A model generated the notes under the pieces. That model saw only the letters and a program-made list of their open reading frames with translations, was not told the origin of the DNA and made no database searches. DNA of 64,000 nt from Larkinella sp965227735 (lineage in GTDB: Bacteria > Bacteroidota > Bacteroidia > Cytophagales > Spirosomataceae), in contig NZ_OZ245776.1 of assembly GCF_965227735.1 (NCBI RefSeq), positions 7,254,001 to 7,318,000 of the forward strand, in the 5' to 3' direction. Positions 1 to 7,942 of the stretch are shown here, piece after piece (the stretch's first letter is position 1; every line of letters begins with the position of its first letter). The position numbers and the translations under genes were made by a program.

Positions 1-606
1 TTGATTATAGACATGGATGGACGGGAGAAATCGCTGGAAAGTCTGAAAAAAATGATTTTTCAGGCCGGTGAACTGAGTGAGGTGGAGTGGGAAGCTTTTG
101 CGGCCTTTTGGCATCCGGTCGACTACCGACGGAAAACCACGCTGACCACCGCCGGTGAAATCGAACGCTACCTGTATTATGTGGTCGAAGGCGTTCAGCG
201 GGCGTATTATGTGGGGGAGGGGAAACGGGATGCGACGCTGATTTTTTCGTATACCGGCTCGATGTCGGGCATTATCGACTCGTTTCAATTGCAAAAACCG
301 TCGCTGTATTACCTCGAAACCCTGACCACCAGTCGGTTGCTCCGGATTTCGTACGCAGATTTTAACCGGATTCTTGGCACGTATCCGGCCCTGGAACGCT
401 GGGGACGCATCGGTACGGCGGCTGCGATGTCGGGCCTGATGGAGCGGTATATCGAACTGATGACGTTCAGTGCCGAGGAGAAATTTCGGGTGTTGCTGAC
501 CCGCAGCCCGCACGTCCTGCAACTGATTCCGCACAAGTATCTGGCGTCATACCTCGGTCTGGACCCCACCACGTTCAGCAAGCTACTGGCCTCCGTCAAA
601 TTGTAG
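1..606 (+). CDS. Crp/Fnr family transcriptional regulator (5' end at window edge)
   Basis: A roughly 200-residue protein with the layout of Bacteroidota Crp/Fnr-like regulators: a cyclic-nucleotide-binding-type beta barrel over about residues 20-130 (segment YYVVEGVQRAYY) and a C-terminal helix-turn-helix ending HKYLASYLGLDPTTFSKLL. The frame is open to base 1 with a TTG there. An ATG at 13 gives MDGREKS and is the likelier start, but a start upstream of the window cannot be excluded. The ligand is unknown, since the residues that bind cAMP in true CRP are not evident. Such proteins often sit beside the gene they control, so the DinB or GntP gene downstream is a candidate target. That is inference. 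Confidence 0.8.
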   Translation: MIIDMDGREKSLESLKKMIFQAGELSEVEWEAFAAFWHPVDYRRKTTLTTAGEIERYLYYVVEGVQRAYYVGEGKRDATLIFSYTGSMSGIIDSFQLQKPSLYYLETLTTSRLLRISYADFNRILGTYPALERWGRIGTAAAMSGLMERYIELMTFSAEEKFRVLLTRSPHVLQLIPHKYLASYLGLDPTTFSKLLASVKL

Positions 607-686
607 CAGAGAGCAAGAATCTTGGTCTGCGCCAACATTTTTCGGTAGAAACCGTCGTAGGTTTGTCCGTATAAACGCCCGTAGCC

Positions 687-1289
687 ATGCCCGCTTTTCA
701 ACCCAATGACTTGCTCGATCAGTTAGCCCGCGAAACCCAAACACTCGTCGAGCAGGTTCTAACGGAATTTAGTCCGCTGTCAGTCGATGAGTTAAACCGT
801 CAACCGGCCCCGGACCGATGGAGCATCGCGCAGTGCCTGGAGCACCTGAATAGCTACGGGCATTACTACCTGCCGCAGCTCGAAACCGCCGTTTTGAAAG
901 GCGAAACCGGGTCTATTCGGCCCACTTCAACGTTTCGCAGCGGCTGGCTCGGCAACTACTTCGCCAATTCGATGCGGCCCAAAACCGACGGTTCGATTGC
1001 GTTGAAAATGAAAGCCGTCAAGGAACATACGCCCGTTTCGGACCTGAATGCGTCGGCGGTTTTGGCAGTTTTTCTCGAACAGCAACACGCCCTGCTCGAG
1101 TTGCTGGAACGTGCTAAACAGGTGAACATTCAGAAACTCCGCATCCCCATTTCCATTGCCCGATTCATCCGGCTTTCAGTGGGCGACACCTTCCGGTTTC
1201 TGATTGCGCACGAGCAACGGCATGTGCTACAAGCCCGTCGGGTGGCTTCTGAGCTGATTCTTCGTCCGAACGTTTCGGTGGAATCGTAA
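687..1289 (+). CDS. DinB family protein (putative metal-dependent hydrolase/transferase)
   Basis: A 200-residue four-helix-bundle protein of the DinB/YfiT-like superfamily. The expected metal triad is visible: His53 in LEHL, and His175 and His179 in AHEQRH near the C-terminus. The segment PDRWSIAQCLEHLN is typical of DinB_2 proteins in Bacteroidota. Members include thiol-dependent transferases and many of unknown role; no substrate can be named here. The stop lies 18 bases before the ATG of the GntP gene, so the two are probably cotranscribed. Confidence 0.85.
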   Translation: MPAFQPNDLLDQLARETQTLVEQVLTEFSPLSVDELNRQPAPDRWSIAQCLEHLNSYGHYYLPQLETAVLKGETGSIRPTSTFRSGWLGNYFANSMRPKTDGSIALKMKAVKEHTPVSDLNASAVLAVFLEQQHALLELLERAKQVNIQKLRIPISIARFIRLSVGDTFRFLIAHEQRHVLQARRVASELILRPNVSVES

Positions 1290-1307
1290 TATTTCCTAAG
1301 TTTGGTC

Positions 1308-2624
1308 ATGCTCCTGACCATAACCATACTCGGCATTCTTGCCCTCATTGCGCTTATCTCGTTTGTCCGCCTTCACACCTTCCTGGCCTTTCTGGCAGTT
1401 TCATTGGGCGTCGGCCTGGCCCTGGGCCAAAAACCGCTGGAAATTCTGGATTCAATTCAGAAAGGCATCGGCGGCACCCTCGGTTCCATCACCGCCATCA
1501 TTGCCCTGGGGGCGATGCTCGGCAAGCTGGTGGCCCAAAGCGGGGCCGCCCAGCGCATTGCCGTCAAACTCATGGATCTGGTGGGCACCCGCCACGCCCG
1601 CTGGGCTTTTCTGGTAACCGGTTTCATCGTCGGGCTGCCGTTGTTTTATTCCGTCGGATTTCTGCTGCTGGCTCCGCTGGTCATCACGGTTTCCTACCGG
1701 TATAAACTCCCCGCGCTCTACATTGGCTTGCCCATGCTGGCGTCGTTGTCGGTGACGCAGGGCTACCTGCCGCCCCACCCGGCTCCGCTGGCGATTCTGA
1801 AACAGTTCAACGCCGACATGGGGCTGACGCTTTTTTACGGCATCATCGTCTCGATTCCGGCCATCCTGATTTCCGGTGCCTTGTTTGGCTCGACCCTGAA
1901 ACGCTTCACGATCCCAGCCAATCCGGCTTTCATTGCCCCCGACCTGAGCGAAGACCAGATGCCTTCGGCCACCACCAGTTTCCTGACGGTTTTGCTCCCG
2001 ATCTTACTGATTGGCCTCAGTACCTTTCTGAATCCGTTGCTGCCGGGAAATTCGCTGGTTCAGCAAGTCATTGGATTTGTGGGCGAACCGGTGGTGAGCA
2101 TGTTCCTGTCGGTGCTGGTGGCGACTTACACACTGGGGCTTCGGCGGGGAAAAACCATGCCGGAAGTGACCGGGCTGTTTGGCGAAGCGGTCAAGGATGT
2201 GGCCATGCTTTTCCTGATTTTTGGTGGGGCCGGGGCCTTGAAACAGGTGTTGACCGACGGCGGGGTGAGCCAGTCCATTGCCGCCATGATGGAAAATTCG
2301 ACCCTGCATCCGTTCGTGCTGGCCTGGGGAATGGCCGCCCTGATCCGGGTTTGCACCGGCTCGTCAACGGTTTCGGGCATTACGACGGCCGGTTTTGTCG
2401 CGCCCATGCTGGCGGCAACGGGCGTGGAGCCGAATCTGATGGTGTTGAGCATCGGGGCTGGCAGCATGATGTTTTCGCACGTCAACGATACCGGTTTCTG
2501 GCTGTTTCGCGAATATTTTCAGTTGTCGATGGCCGATACGCTCAAAACCTGGTCGGTGATGGAAACGCTGGTGTCGATCACGGGTTTGGCGGGGGTGATG
2601 GCGTTGAATCTGATTCTGGGCTAG
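1308..2624 (+). CDS. GntP family gluconate/aldonate:H+ symporter
   Basis: An inner-membrane permease of about 438 residues with 12 or more hydrophobic segments and GntP-family signatures: LGAMLGKLVAQSGAAQRIA near residue 65, FLVTGFIVGLPLFYSVGF near 105, TQGYLPPHPAP near 150 and the C-terminal HVNDTGFWLFREYF. The family imports gluconate and related aldonates with protons. A TTG six bases upstream (1302) is an alternative start; the ATG at 1308 is preferred. It is convergent with the molybdenum hydroxylase operon. The sugar-acid island begins 4 kb away, so a role in aldonate uptake fits, but no substrate can be read from sequence. Confidence 0.9.
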   Translation: MLLTITILGILALIALISFVRLHTFLAFLAVSLGVGLALGQKPLEILDSIQKGIGGTLGSITAIIALGAMLGKLVAQSGAAQRIAVKLMDLVGTRHARWAFLVTGFIVGLPLFYSVGFLLLAPLVITVSYRYKLPALYIGLPMLASLSVTQGYLPPHPAPLAILKQFNADMGLTLFYGIIVSIPAILISGALFGSTLKRFTIPANPAFIAPDLSEDQMPSATTSFLTVLLPILLIGLSTFLNPLLPGNSLVQQVIGFVGEPVVSMFLSVLVATYTLGLRRGKTMPEVTGLFGEAVKDVAMLFLIFGGAGALKQVLTDGGVSQSIAAMMENSTLHPFVLAWGMAALIRVCTGSSTVSGITTAGFVAPMLAATGVEPNLMVLSIGAGSMMFSHVNDTGFWLFREYFQLSMADTLKTWSVMETLVSITGLAGVMALNLILG

Positions 2625-2634
2625 TTTTGGGTTT

Positions 2635-4884
2635 TCAGACCAGTTTGTCCACCGTAATCGGCAGTTCCCGAATCCGCTTCCCGGTAGCGTGAAAAACCGC
2701 ATTGGCCACCGCAGCCGCCACGCCAACGATCGCGATTTCGCCCAGCCCTTTCGCACCGATCGGGTTGACGTGGACATCCGGCTGATCCACAAAAAAGACT
2801 TCAATTTGCGGAATGTCGGCGTGAACCGGAATGTGGTAGCTGGCAAAATCGCTCGTTACGTAGCGGCCATACCGGTGATCCATGACAGATTCTTCCATCA
2901 ACGCCATGCCGATTCCGCCCACGACGCCCCCGATGGACTGGCTGCGGGCGGTTTTGTAGTTGATGATTTTGCCGACATCAGCGCAGGTTACTACCCGTTT
3001 GACGCGCACCTCACCCGTGACTGGACTCACCTGAACCTCTACAAAATGACAACCAAACGAATACATGGAATACTGGTCCCGCTCCGGCCCTGATTTCGAT
3101 TCTTCCGTCATTTCCACCTGGGGCAGCTTGTGATACTTCAGAATATCCGTGTATAAAACGCTTGATCTCGACTCGGCAGTCGGATAAATCCGGCCATTCT
3201 TAATCACGATTTCGTCGGGCCAGGCACCGCTCAGGATGGAACCGGGCATGGATGCGCCCAGAATCAGAAGCTTGTTTTTCAGAGCTTTGCAGGCGTCATG
3301 AACGGCTGATCCCACGCTGGGAATGGTGGCCGAACCGTTCTGTCCGGGGGCGTCGGGCAAACTGGAATCGCCCAGATCGAAGCGGATTTTTTTCGGACTG
3401 ACGCCCAGCATCCGGGCCGCAATTTGCGTCATGGCCGTACCGGTTCCGGGGCCAATGTCCATTGTCGCGCTCTGGACCACCACCGAACCGTCGGCTTGCA
3501 TCATCGCTTTGGCTTTGGAAGGATGGCGGTGAAAACCGTAGAGACTGGACGCCATACCGTAGCCGACCAGCATCCCATCGGCTTGCATCGACCGGGGTTC
3601 CGGCTTCCGGTTTTTCCAGCCAAACTGTTCCGATCCTAGGCGGTAACATTCCTTCAGCGACTTGGCCGACCACGGCAGGTTCCGTTCGGGGTCGGCATCG
3701 GCGTGGTTGCGCAGCCGCAGTTCCAACGGGTCGAGTTGGAGGGCAAAAGCCAGCTCGTCGAGTGCCGATTCCAGGGCAAACATCCCCGTCGCGTCGCCGG
3801 GGCCGCGCATCCAGGTGGGCGTGTTCACATCCAGGTTGAGCAACCGGTAGCGGGTGGAGACATTGAGACAGGCATACATCGCCCGCGTGGCCAGGATCGT
3901 TCGTTCCAGGTGTTCTTCGTAGGCCGAAGTCTGCCCAGTGCCTTCGTGCGTGATGGCCGTCAGAATACCGGTTTTAGTAGCACCGATCGCAATTCTTTGT
4001 TCGGTAAAAGGCCGGTATCCCACCGAAGTGAACATTAGTTCGCGGCCCAGAACCAGTTTGACCGGCCGTTTGACCTGTTTGGCCGCCAGCACAGCCGCAA
4101 CCGTATGGGGCCAGACCCGGATGCCCGAACCAAAAGCCCCGCCGATGAATTGGGCGTTGACTTTTACCTGTTCGCGGGGCAGTTTAAATGCCTGCGCCAG
4201 ATTGCCCTGCGCAGATTTAACCCCCTGATTTTTATCGTAAACTGTCAATTTGTCGTCGGCTTCCCAAACCGCAATAATGGCGTGGGGTTCCAGCGGCTGG
4301 TGGTGTTGCGTAGGGATGGTGTACGTGGCTTCCAGTTTGACTTCCGACGATGTCAGGGCGTTGGGATCACCCCGGTCGTAATCCTGAAACGGAGACGTTT
4401 TGTTCCGCTGCACATTGAGCGCAATGGCGGCTTTTGACCGGTTGACGACAAAGTCAGTCTGGTGGGTTTCAGTCTGGTAATCAATCTCGACCAGCGAGGC
4501 CGCCTGTTGGGCCTGTTCCAGCGTTTGGGCCACCACCAGGGCAACGGGCTGGCCGCTGAAATAGATCAATTCATCGTAAAACACCCGAAAAGCCGTGCCG
4601 ATCGGAGCCCGTTCGGCGGGTTGTTTGAGAGGTGGGTAAGCAGGTACGCCGGGGGTGTTCCGGTGGGTGATGACGGCCAGAACGCCCGGTGCTGCTTCCG
4701 CCGGTTTGGCATTGATGTTTGTAATGCGGCCTTTGGCGATGGTGCTGGTAATCAGTACCGCGTGCGCCAGATTGTCGAGCGGGTATTCGGCGGAATAGGT
4801 GGCCGCTCCCGTTACTTTCAATCGGCCATCAACGCGGTTGAGCGAAGGTTCCGGTTCGGCAGGAGGTAGGTGGGCATTTGCCAT
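2635..4884 (-). CDS. Molybdopterin-binding subunit of xanthine dehydrogenase-family aldehyde oxidoreductase (PaoC-like)
   Basis: The large subunit (749 aa) of a molybdenum hydroxylase. Visible motifs are GGAFGSG at residues 248-254 (cofactor binding), MRGPGDATG near 360 and the C-terminal KGLGEIAI, whose Glu716 matches the catalytic base of the family. The length matches E. coli PaoC/YagR (about 730 aa). It is the last gene of a three-gene operon (2Fe-2S, FAD, Mo subunits), with 8 bases between it and the FAD gene. Since the small subunit has a Tat leader, the complex should be folded with cofactor and exported to the periplasm. E. coli PaoABC oxidises aldehydes; the substrate here is unknown, and sugars or aldehydes are possible. 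Confidence 0.93.
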   Translation of the reverse strand: MANAHLPPAEPEPSLNRVDGRLKVTGAATYSAEYPLDNLAHAVLITSTIAKGRITNINAKPAEAAPGVLAVITHRNTPGVPAYPPLKQPAERAPIGTAFRVFYDELIYFSGQPVALVVAQTLEQAQQAASLVEIDYQTETHQTDFVVNRSKAAIALNVQRNKTSPFQDYDRGDPNALTSSEVKLEATYTIPTQHHQPLEPHAIIAVWEADDKLTVYDKNQGVKSAQGNLAQAFKLPREQVKVNAQFIGGAFGSGIRVWPHTVAAVLAAKQVKRPVKLVLGRELMFTSVGYRPFTEQRIAIGATKTGILTAITHEGTGQTSAYEEHLERTILATRAMYACLNVSTRYRLLNLDVNTPTWMRGPGDATGMFALESALDELAFALQLDPLELRLRNHADADPERNLPWSAKSLKECYRLGSEQFGWKNRKPEPRSMQADGMLVGYGMASSLYGFHRHPSKAKAMMQADGSVVVQSATMDIGPGTGTAMTQIAARMLGVSPKKIRFDLGDSSLPDAPGQNGSATIPSVGSAVHDACKALKNKLLILGASMPGSILSGAWPDEIVIKNGRIYPTAESRSSVLYTDILKYHKLPQVEMTEESKSGPERDQYSMYSFGCHFVEVQVSPVTGEVRVKRVVTCADVGKIINYKTARSQSIGGVVGGIGMALMEESVMDHRYGRYVTSDFASYHIPVHADIPQIEVFFVDQPDVHVNPIGAKGLGEIAIVGVAAAVANAVFHATGKRIRELPITVDKLV

Positions 4885-4892
4885 AGAGTTGA

Positions 4893-5891
4893 TCAGGAAA
4901 GACCGGCGGCTAGTTTTAACGCCTGAACAATGGCGTTCGGTGCCACTCTCAGTTTGTAGGCATTGTGTTCAAATGCCCGCGCGCCCTGCATGGCGGCTTC
5001 GGCGACTTGGCGAAAAACCGTTTCGGAAACCGCTTGTCCCGTCAGCATTTTTTCCGCTTCGAACAACCGCCAGGGTTTGTGCGCTACGCCCCCCATCGCC
5101 AGTCGGACGGTTTTAATCCGGTTTTGGTCGATGTCGAGCGCGGCTGCCACCGAAACCAGCGCGAAGGCGTAGGAAGCCCGGTCGCGCACCTTGAGATACT
5201 GAACGTGTTTCGGAAAAACCGCATCGGGAATCTCCACGGCTGTGATCAGTTCGCCGTTCGACAGGGTAGTGTCCTGCTCGGGTCGGTTGTTCGGTAATCG
5301 GTGAAAATCTGCCATCGGAATTTGACGTTCTCCACGAGGCCCCTGGACCAAAACGGTTGCTTCCAATGCCGACAGGGCCACGCTCAGATCGCTGGGGTGA
5401 ACGGCGATGCAGCTCCTGGGATCGGGTTTTTCGGGAACGCCAAAGATGGCGTGCATCCGGTTGATGCCTCCCAAAGCACCACAGCCCGAACCGGGAATCC
5501 GTTTGTTGCAGGGGAATGCGCGGTCGTAAAAATACGGGCAACGGGTTCGCTGGAGCAGGTTGCCGCCCACCGTCGCCATATTGCGCAACTGGCCCGATGC
5601 TCCAGCATGAAGGGCCTGCGCCAGCAGCGGATGGTTGTCCCGGATCCGCTTATGGCTGGCTACCTCGCTGTTCAGCGCCAGCGCCCCGATTCGGAGAAAA
5701 CCGTCACGCTTTTCGATCTTTTTCAGCGGCAAGTGATTGATATCGACGAGTTTTTCGGGGGCTGCAATGTTGTGTTTCATCAGGTCGATGAGGTTGGTGC
5801 CACCGGCAATAAACTGGGCTTTCGGATTGGAAGCCACCAGTTCGATGGCTTCCCGGATGGTTGAAGGGCGGACGTATTCGAAAGGTTTCAT
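4893..5891 (-). CDS. FAD-binding subunit M of xanthine dehydrogenase-family oxidoreductase (PaoB-like)
   Basis: A 332-aa medium subunit of the molybdenum hydroxylase. The FAD pyrophosphate loop is FIAGGTNLIDLM (27-38) and the second FAD motif is ATVGGNLLQ (106-114). Cys118, Cys128, Cys137 and Cys161 lie in an insertion matching that of E. coli PaoB, which carries an additional [4Fe-4S] cluster not found in ordinary xanthine dehydrogenases. This supports the Pao-type assignment. Its start overlaps the stop of the 2Fe-2S gene by four bases (ATGA), indicating translational coupling. Confidence 0.92.
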   Translation of the reverse strand: MKPFEYVRPSTIREAIELVASNPKAQFIAGGTNLIDLMKHNIAAPEKLVDINHLPLKKIEKRDGFLRIGALALNSEVASHKRIRDNHPLLAQALHAGASGQLRNMATVGGNLLQRTRCPYFYDRAFPCNKRIPGSGCGALGGINRMHAIFGVPEKPDPRSCIAVHPSDLSVALSALEATVLVQGPRGERQIPMADFHRLPNNRPEQDTTLSNGELITAVEIPDAVFPKHVQYLKVRDRASYAFALVSVAAALDIDQNRIKTVRLAMGGVAHKPWRLFEAEKMLTGQAVSETVFRQVAEAAMQGARAFEHNAYKLRVAPNAIVQALKLAAGLS

Positions 5892-6541
5892 ACGTTTTGC
5901 CCACCAGTTTTAACGTCCAGAATGGCCTTCACAATGTTGGGATAGGCCCCGCACCGGCAGAGGTTGCCGCTCATGTATTCCTGAATGTCGGCCTCGGAAT
6001 TGGCGCGCTCTTCACGAATGCAACTCACCGCCGACATCAGTTGGCCGGGGGTGCAATAGCCACATTGAAAACCGTCGTGTTTGATGAACGCTTCCTGCAT
6101 CGGGTGTAAACGGTCGCCTTTTGCCAGCCCTTCGATGGTGGTTATTTTCCGGCCGTTCTGCATGACCGCAAAACTCAGGCAGGCCAGCACCCGCTGCCCG
6201 TCGACGTGAACGGTACAGGCTCCGCACTGGCCGAAATCGCACCCTTTTTTGGTGCCGGTCAGTCCGAGTTGTTCGCGCAATAAGTCGAGCAGGGTGGTTC
6301 GCGGATCGGTGGAAAGCCGGTATTTTTTGTCGTTGATCGAGAGGGTGAAGCTCACTTTTTCGGCCGTTCCGACGGGTGCTGCATCCGCATCTGATTCAGC
6401 GGTTTTCAGAAGCGGGAAAGGAGAAAGGGCCAGACCGGCCACCGCCAGCGACTGTTTCAAAAACAACCGGCGGTCACGCTGCTCAAAAAAAGTACCATCG
6501 TCCGGTGGGGTAGGGTCGTCCGGTTTTTCGTCCGTCATCAA
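5888..6541 (-). CDS. Tat-exported 2Fe-2S subunit of xanthine dehydrogenase-family oxidoreductase (PaoA-like)
   Basis: A 217-aa small subunit and first gene of the operon. A twin-arginine leader is clear: Arg24-Arg25 in DRRLFLKQS followed by a hydrophobic stretch. Two [2Fe-2S] sites follow: a ferredoxin-type site with Cys101, 106, 109 and 121 (GCDFGQCGACTVH) and an alpha-helical site with Cys160, 163, 195 and 197 (CGYC, CRCG). The Tat signal implies export of the assembled heterotrimer. The gene is transcribed divergently from lacI across 234 bases that hold a long inverted repeat and one LacI-type operator, so shared control is possible. Confidence 0.93.
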   Translation of the reverse strand: MMTDEKPDDPTPPDDGTFFEQRDRRLFLKQSLAVAGLALSPFPLLKTAESDADAAPVGTAEKVSFTLSINDKKYRLSTDPRTTLLDLLREQLGLTGTKKGCDFGQCGACTVHVDGQRVLACLSFAVMQNGRKITTIEGLAKGDRLHPMQEAFIKHDGFQCGYCTPGQLMSAVSCIREERANSEADIQEYMSGNLCRCGAYPNIVKAILDVKTGGQNV

Positions 6542-6592
6542 GTTCAGGTTTAGGAGCAGGAATGTTCAATTAAAGTAAGGAATGTTTTTGAT

Positions 6593-6686
6593 AGGAACGC
6601 GGATTGAACGGATGTGACGGATCAAAAACTGATTATAATTTTAAAATCCGTTCTGATCCGTCACATCCGACTAATCCGCGTTCCCA
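6593..6686. repeat. Long imperfect inverted repeat in a divergent promoter region (family C)
   Basis: The left arm begins GGAACGCGGATT and continues CGGATGTGACGGATCA. The right arm is its complement and ends CCGCGTTCC. The arms are about 40 bases with a few mismatches around an AT-rich loop. Because it lies between two divergent starts (6541 minus, 6776 plus), it is not a terminator. A reduced form of the same outer word (GGAACGCGG...CCGCGTTCC) occurs at 60697-60719. Confidence 0.75.
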
Positions 6687-6730
6687 TCAAATAACAAAAT
6701 TAAATAAAAAAAATATACCATTTTGTTTTT

Positions 6731-6748
6731 TGTTTAATCGATTAAACA
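6731..6748. promoter_or_regulatory. LacI-type operator upstream of lacI-family gene
   Basis: A perfect 18-bp palindrome, TGTTTAATCGATTAAACA, with the central CG typical of LacI-family operators. It ends 27 bases before the LacI-family start codon. A near copy lies at 7835-7852, just before the next gene. Two copies flanking a LacI gene point to autoregulation and control of the downstream island. Binding itself is inferred. Confidence 0.75.
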
Positions 6749-6775
6749 TACATTTGAAGCGCCTGACTGCTCCTC

Positions 6776-7813
6776 ATGAATAAGAAGAAAGTTTCCCTGA
6801 AAGACATTGCCGAGAAAGCGCAGGTTTCAACCGCCCTGGTTTCGTATGTTCTGAATGGAAAGGAAAAAGAGAGCCGGGTTGGGCATGAGATCGCCGTTAA
6901 AATCAAACAGATTGCCAAAGAGCTGAATTACCAGCCAAATTACCTGGCAAAAAGTTTGCGGAGCGGAAAAACCCAGACGATTGGGTTGATTATTGCCGAC
7001 ATATCGAACCCGTTTTTTGCCAACATCGCCCGCATTGTGGAAGATGAAGCGAAAAAAAACGGGTATACCGTTATCATCGGCAGTTCGGATGAAAAAGCGG
7101 AGAAGTCCCGGGATCTGATCACGGTTTTTCTGAACCGACAGGTAGACGGTTTTATCATCGTTTCGTCGGAAAATTCGGAAGAGCAAATTCAATACCTGAT
7201 CGAGAAAAATGTTGCTTTTGTCTTGTTAGACCGGCATTTTCCAGACATTCCTACCCATTTTGTTTCGCTGAACAGTTACAAAGCCGCCTTCGATGCGGGC
7301 GTTCATTTGATTCAGGGCGGTTATAAAAACATTGGGCTCATTGCTTATAAATCAAACCTATTTCACATGCAGGAGCGAATCCGGGGCTATCGGGAGTCGC
7401 TGGTGGAAAATGGGATTTCGTTTCACCCGGCGTGGCTGAAAGAAGTGGGGTTCGATACAATCGACGAGGAAATCAAAGTTGGCATCGACGAAATGCTGGC
7501 GTCGGCGTTTCCGGTGGATGCCCTGATTTTTGCGACCTACCGGCTGGCCATCACTGGGTTGAAATACATTAACGCGCTGGGCTTAAAGGTCCCGGATGAT
7601 CTGGCCATCGTCAGTTTTGGTCAGGCCGAAGTGTTTGATCTGTACTATTGCCCGATTACCTACGTCCAGCAACCGATGGAGGAGTTGGGAAAAACCGCCG
7701 TTGAAATTTTGATTCATACCCTGAAAGAACCGCATGCTGAAAAAAGACAGATTCTGATGGAAGCACAACTGATGGCGCGGGATTCGTCCCGATCCAAAGC
7801 AGCCATTTCCTGA
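6776..7813 (+). CDS. LacI family transcriptional regulator of the sugar-acid island
   Basis: A 345-aa repressor with an N-terminal LacI helix-turn-helix (VSLKDIAEKAQVSTALVSYV, residues 6-25), a hinge-helix region at NYLAKSLRSGKTQTIGLI and a periplasmic-binding-protein-like effector domain (DISNPFFANIARIVEDEAK onward). It heads a plus-strand island for galactonate-type sugar-acid catabolism, and matching palindromes lie before its own start and before the following dehydratase gene. The effector is probably a pathway intermediate such as galactonate or 2-keto-3-deoxygalactonate; this is inference. The ATG at 6776 fits the usual N-terminus of the family. Confidence 0.94.
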   Translation: MNKKKVSLKDIAEKAQVSTALVSYVLNGKEKESRVGHEIAVKIKQIAKELNYQPNYLAKSLRSGKTQTIGLIIADISNPFFANIARIVEDEAKKNGYTVIIGSSDEKAEKSRDLITVFLNRQVDGFIIVSSENSEEQIQYLIEKNVAFVLLDRHFPDIPTHFVSLNSYKAAFDAGVHLIQGGYKNIGLIAYKSNLFHMQERIRGYRESLVENGISFHPAWLKEVGFDTIDEEIKVGIDEMLASAFPVDALIFATYRLAITGLKYINALGLKVPDDLAIVSFGQAEVFDLYYCPITYVQQPMEELGKTAVEILIHTLKEPHAEKRQILMEAQLMARDSSRSKAAIS

Positions 7814-7834
7814 AATTTCATTATTTTGAAGTCT

Positions 7835-7852
7835 TGCTTAATCGATTAAACA
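7835..7852. promoter_or_regulatory. Second LacI-type operator, upstream of dehydratase/SusCD genes
   Basis: TGCTTAATCGATTAAACA, one base off the perfect palindrome at 6731-6748. It lies 22 bases after the LacI stop and 90 bases before the ATG (7943) of the dehydratase gene, so a repressor bound here could block transcription of the whole downstream operon. Confidence 0.72.
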
Positions 7853-7855
7853 ATG

Positions 7856-7897
7856 CCCCAACCCCCTAAAGGCCGCCCGGCCTTTAGGGGGTTGGGG
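7856..7897. repeat. Perfect 20-bp hairpin in the leader of the dehydratase gene
   Basis: Arms at 7856-7875 and 7878-7897 are perfect complements (CCCCAACCCCCTAAAGGCCG and its reverse complement) with a two-base loop. The word CCCCTAAAGG relates it to the family A hairpins elsewhere in the window. It starts four bases after the operator and lies within the untranslated leader, where it could affect elongation or RNA stability. Confidence 0.8.
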
Positions 7898-7942
7898 GCC
7901 AGCAGTACACTATTCCTTACCCTTAATTTTTACGTTTTTTGT

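Noticed and set aside
309..701. 130-codon minus-strand open frame opposite the Crp/Fnr-like gene
   Set aside because: It lies antisense to a well-supported gene and has no protein-like motif; a shadow frame of GC-rich coding DNA.
6593..6686. CRISPR-like or transposon-end interpretation of the inverted repeats
   Set aside because: No regularly spaced direct repeats with unique spacers, no cas genes, no transposase and no clear target duplication in the window.
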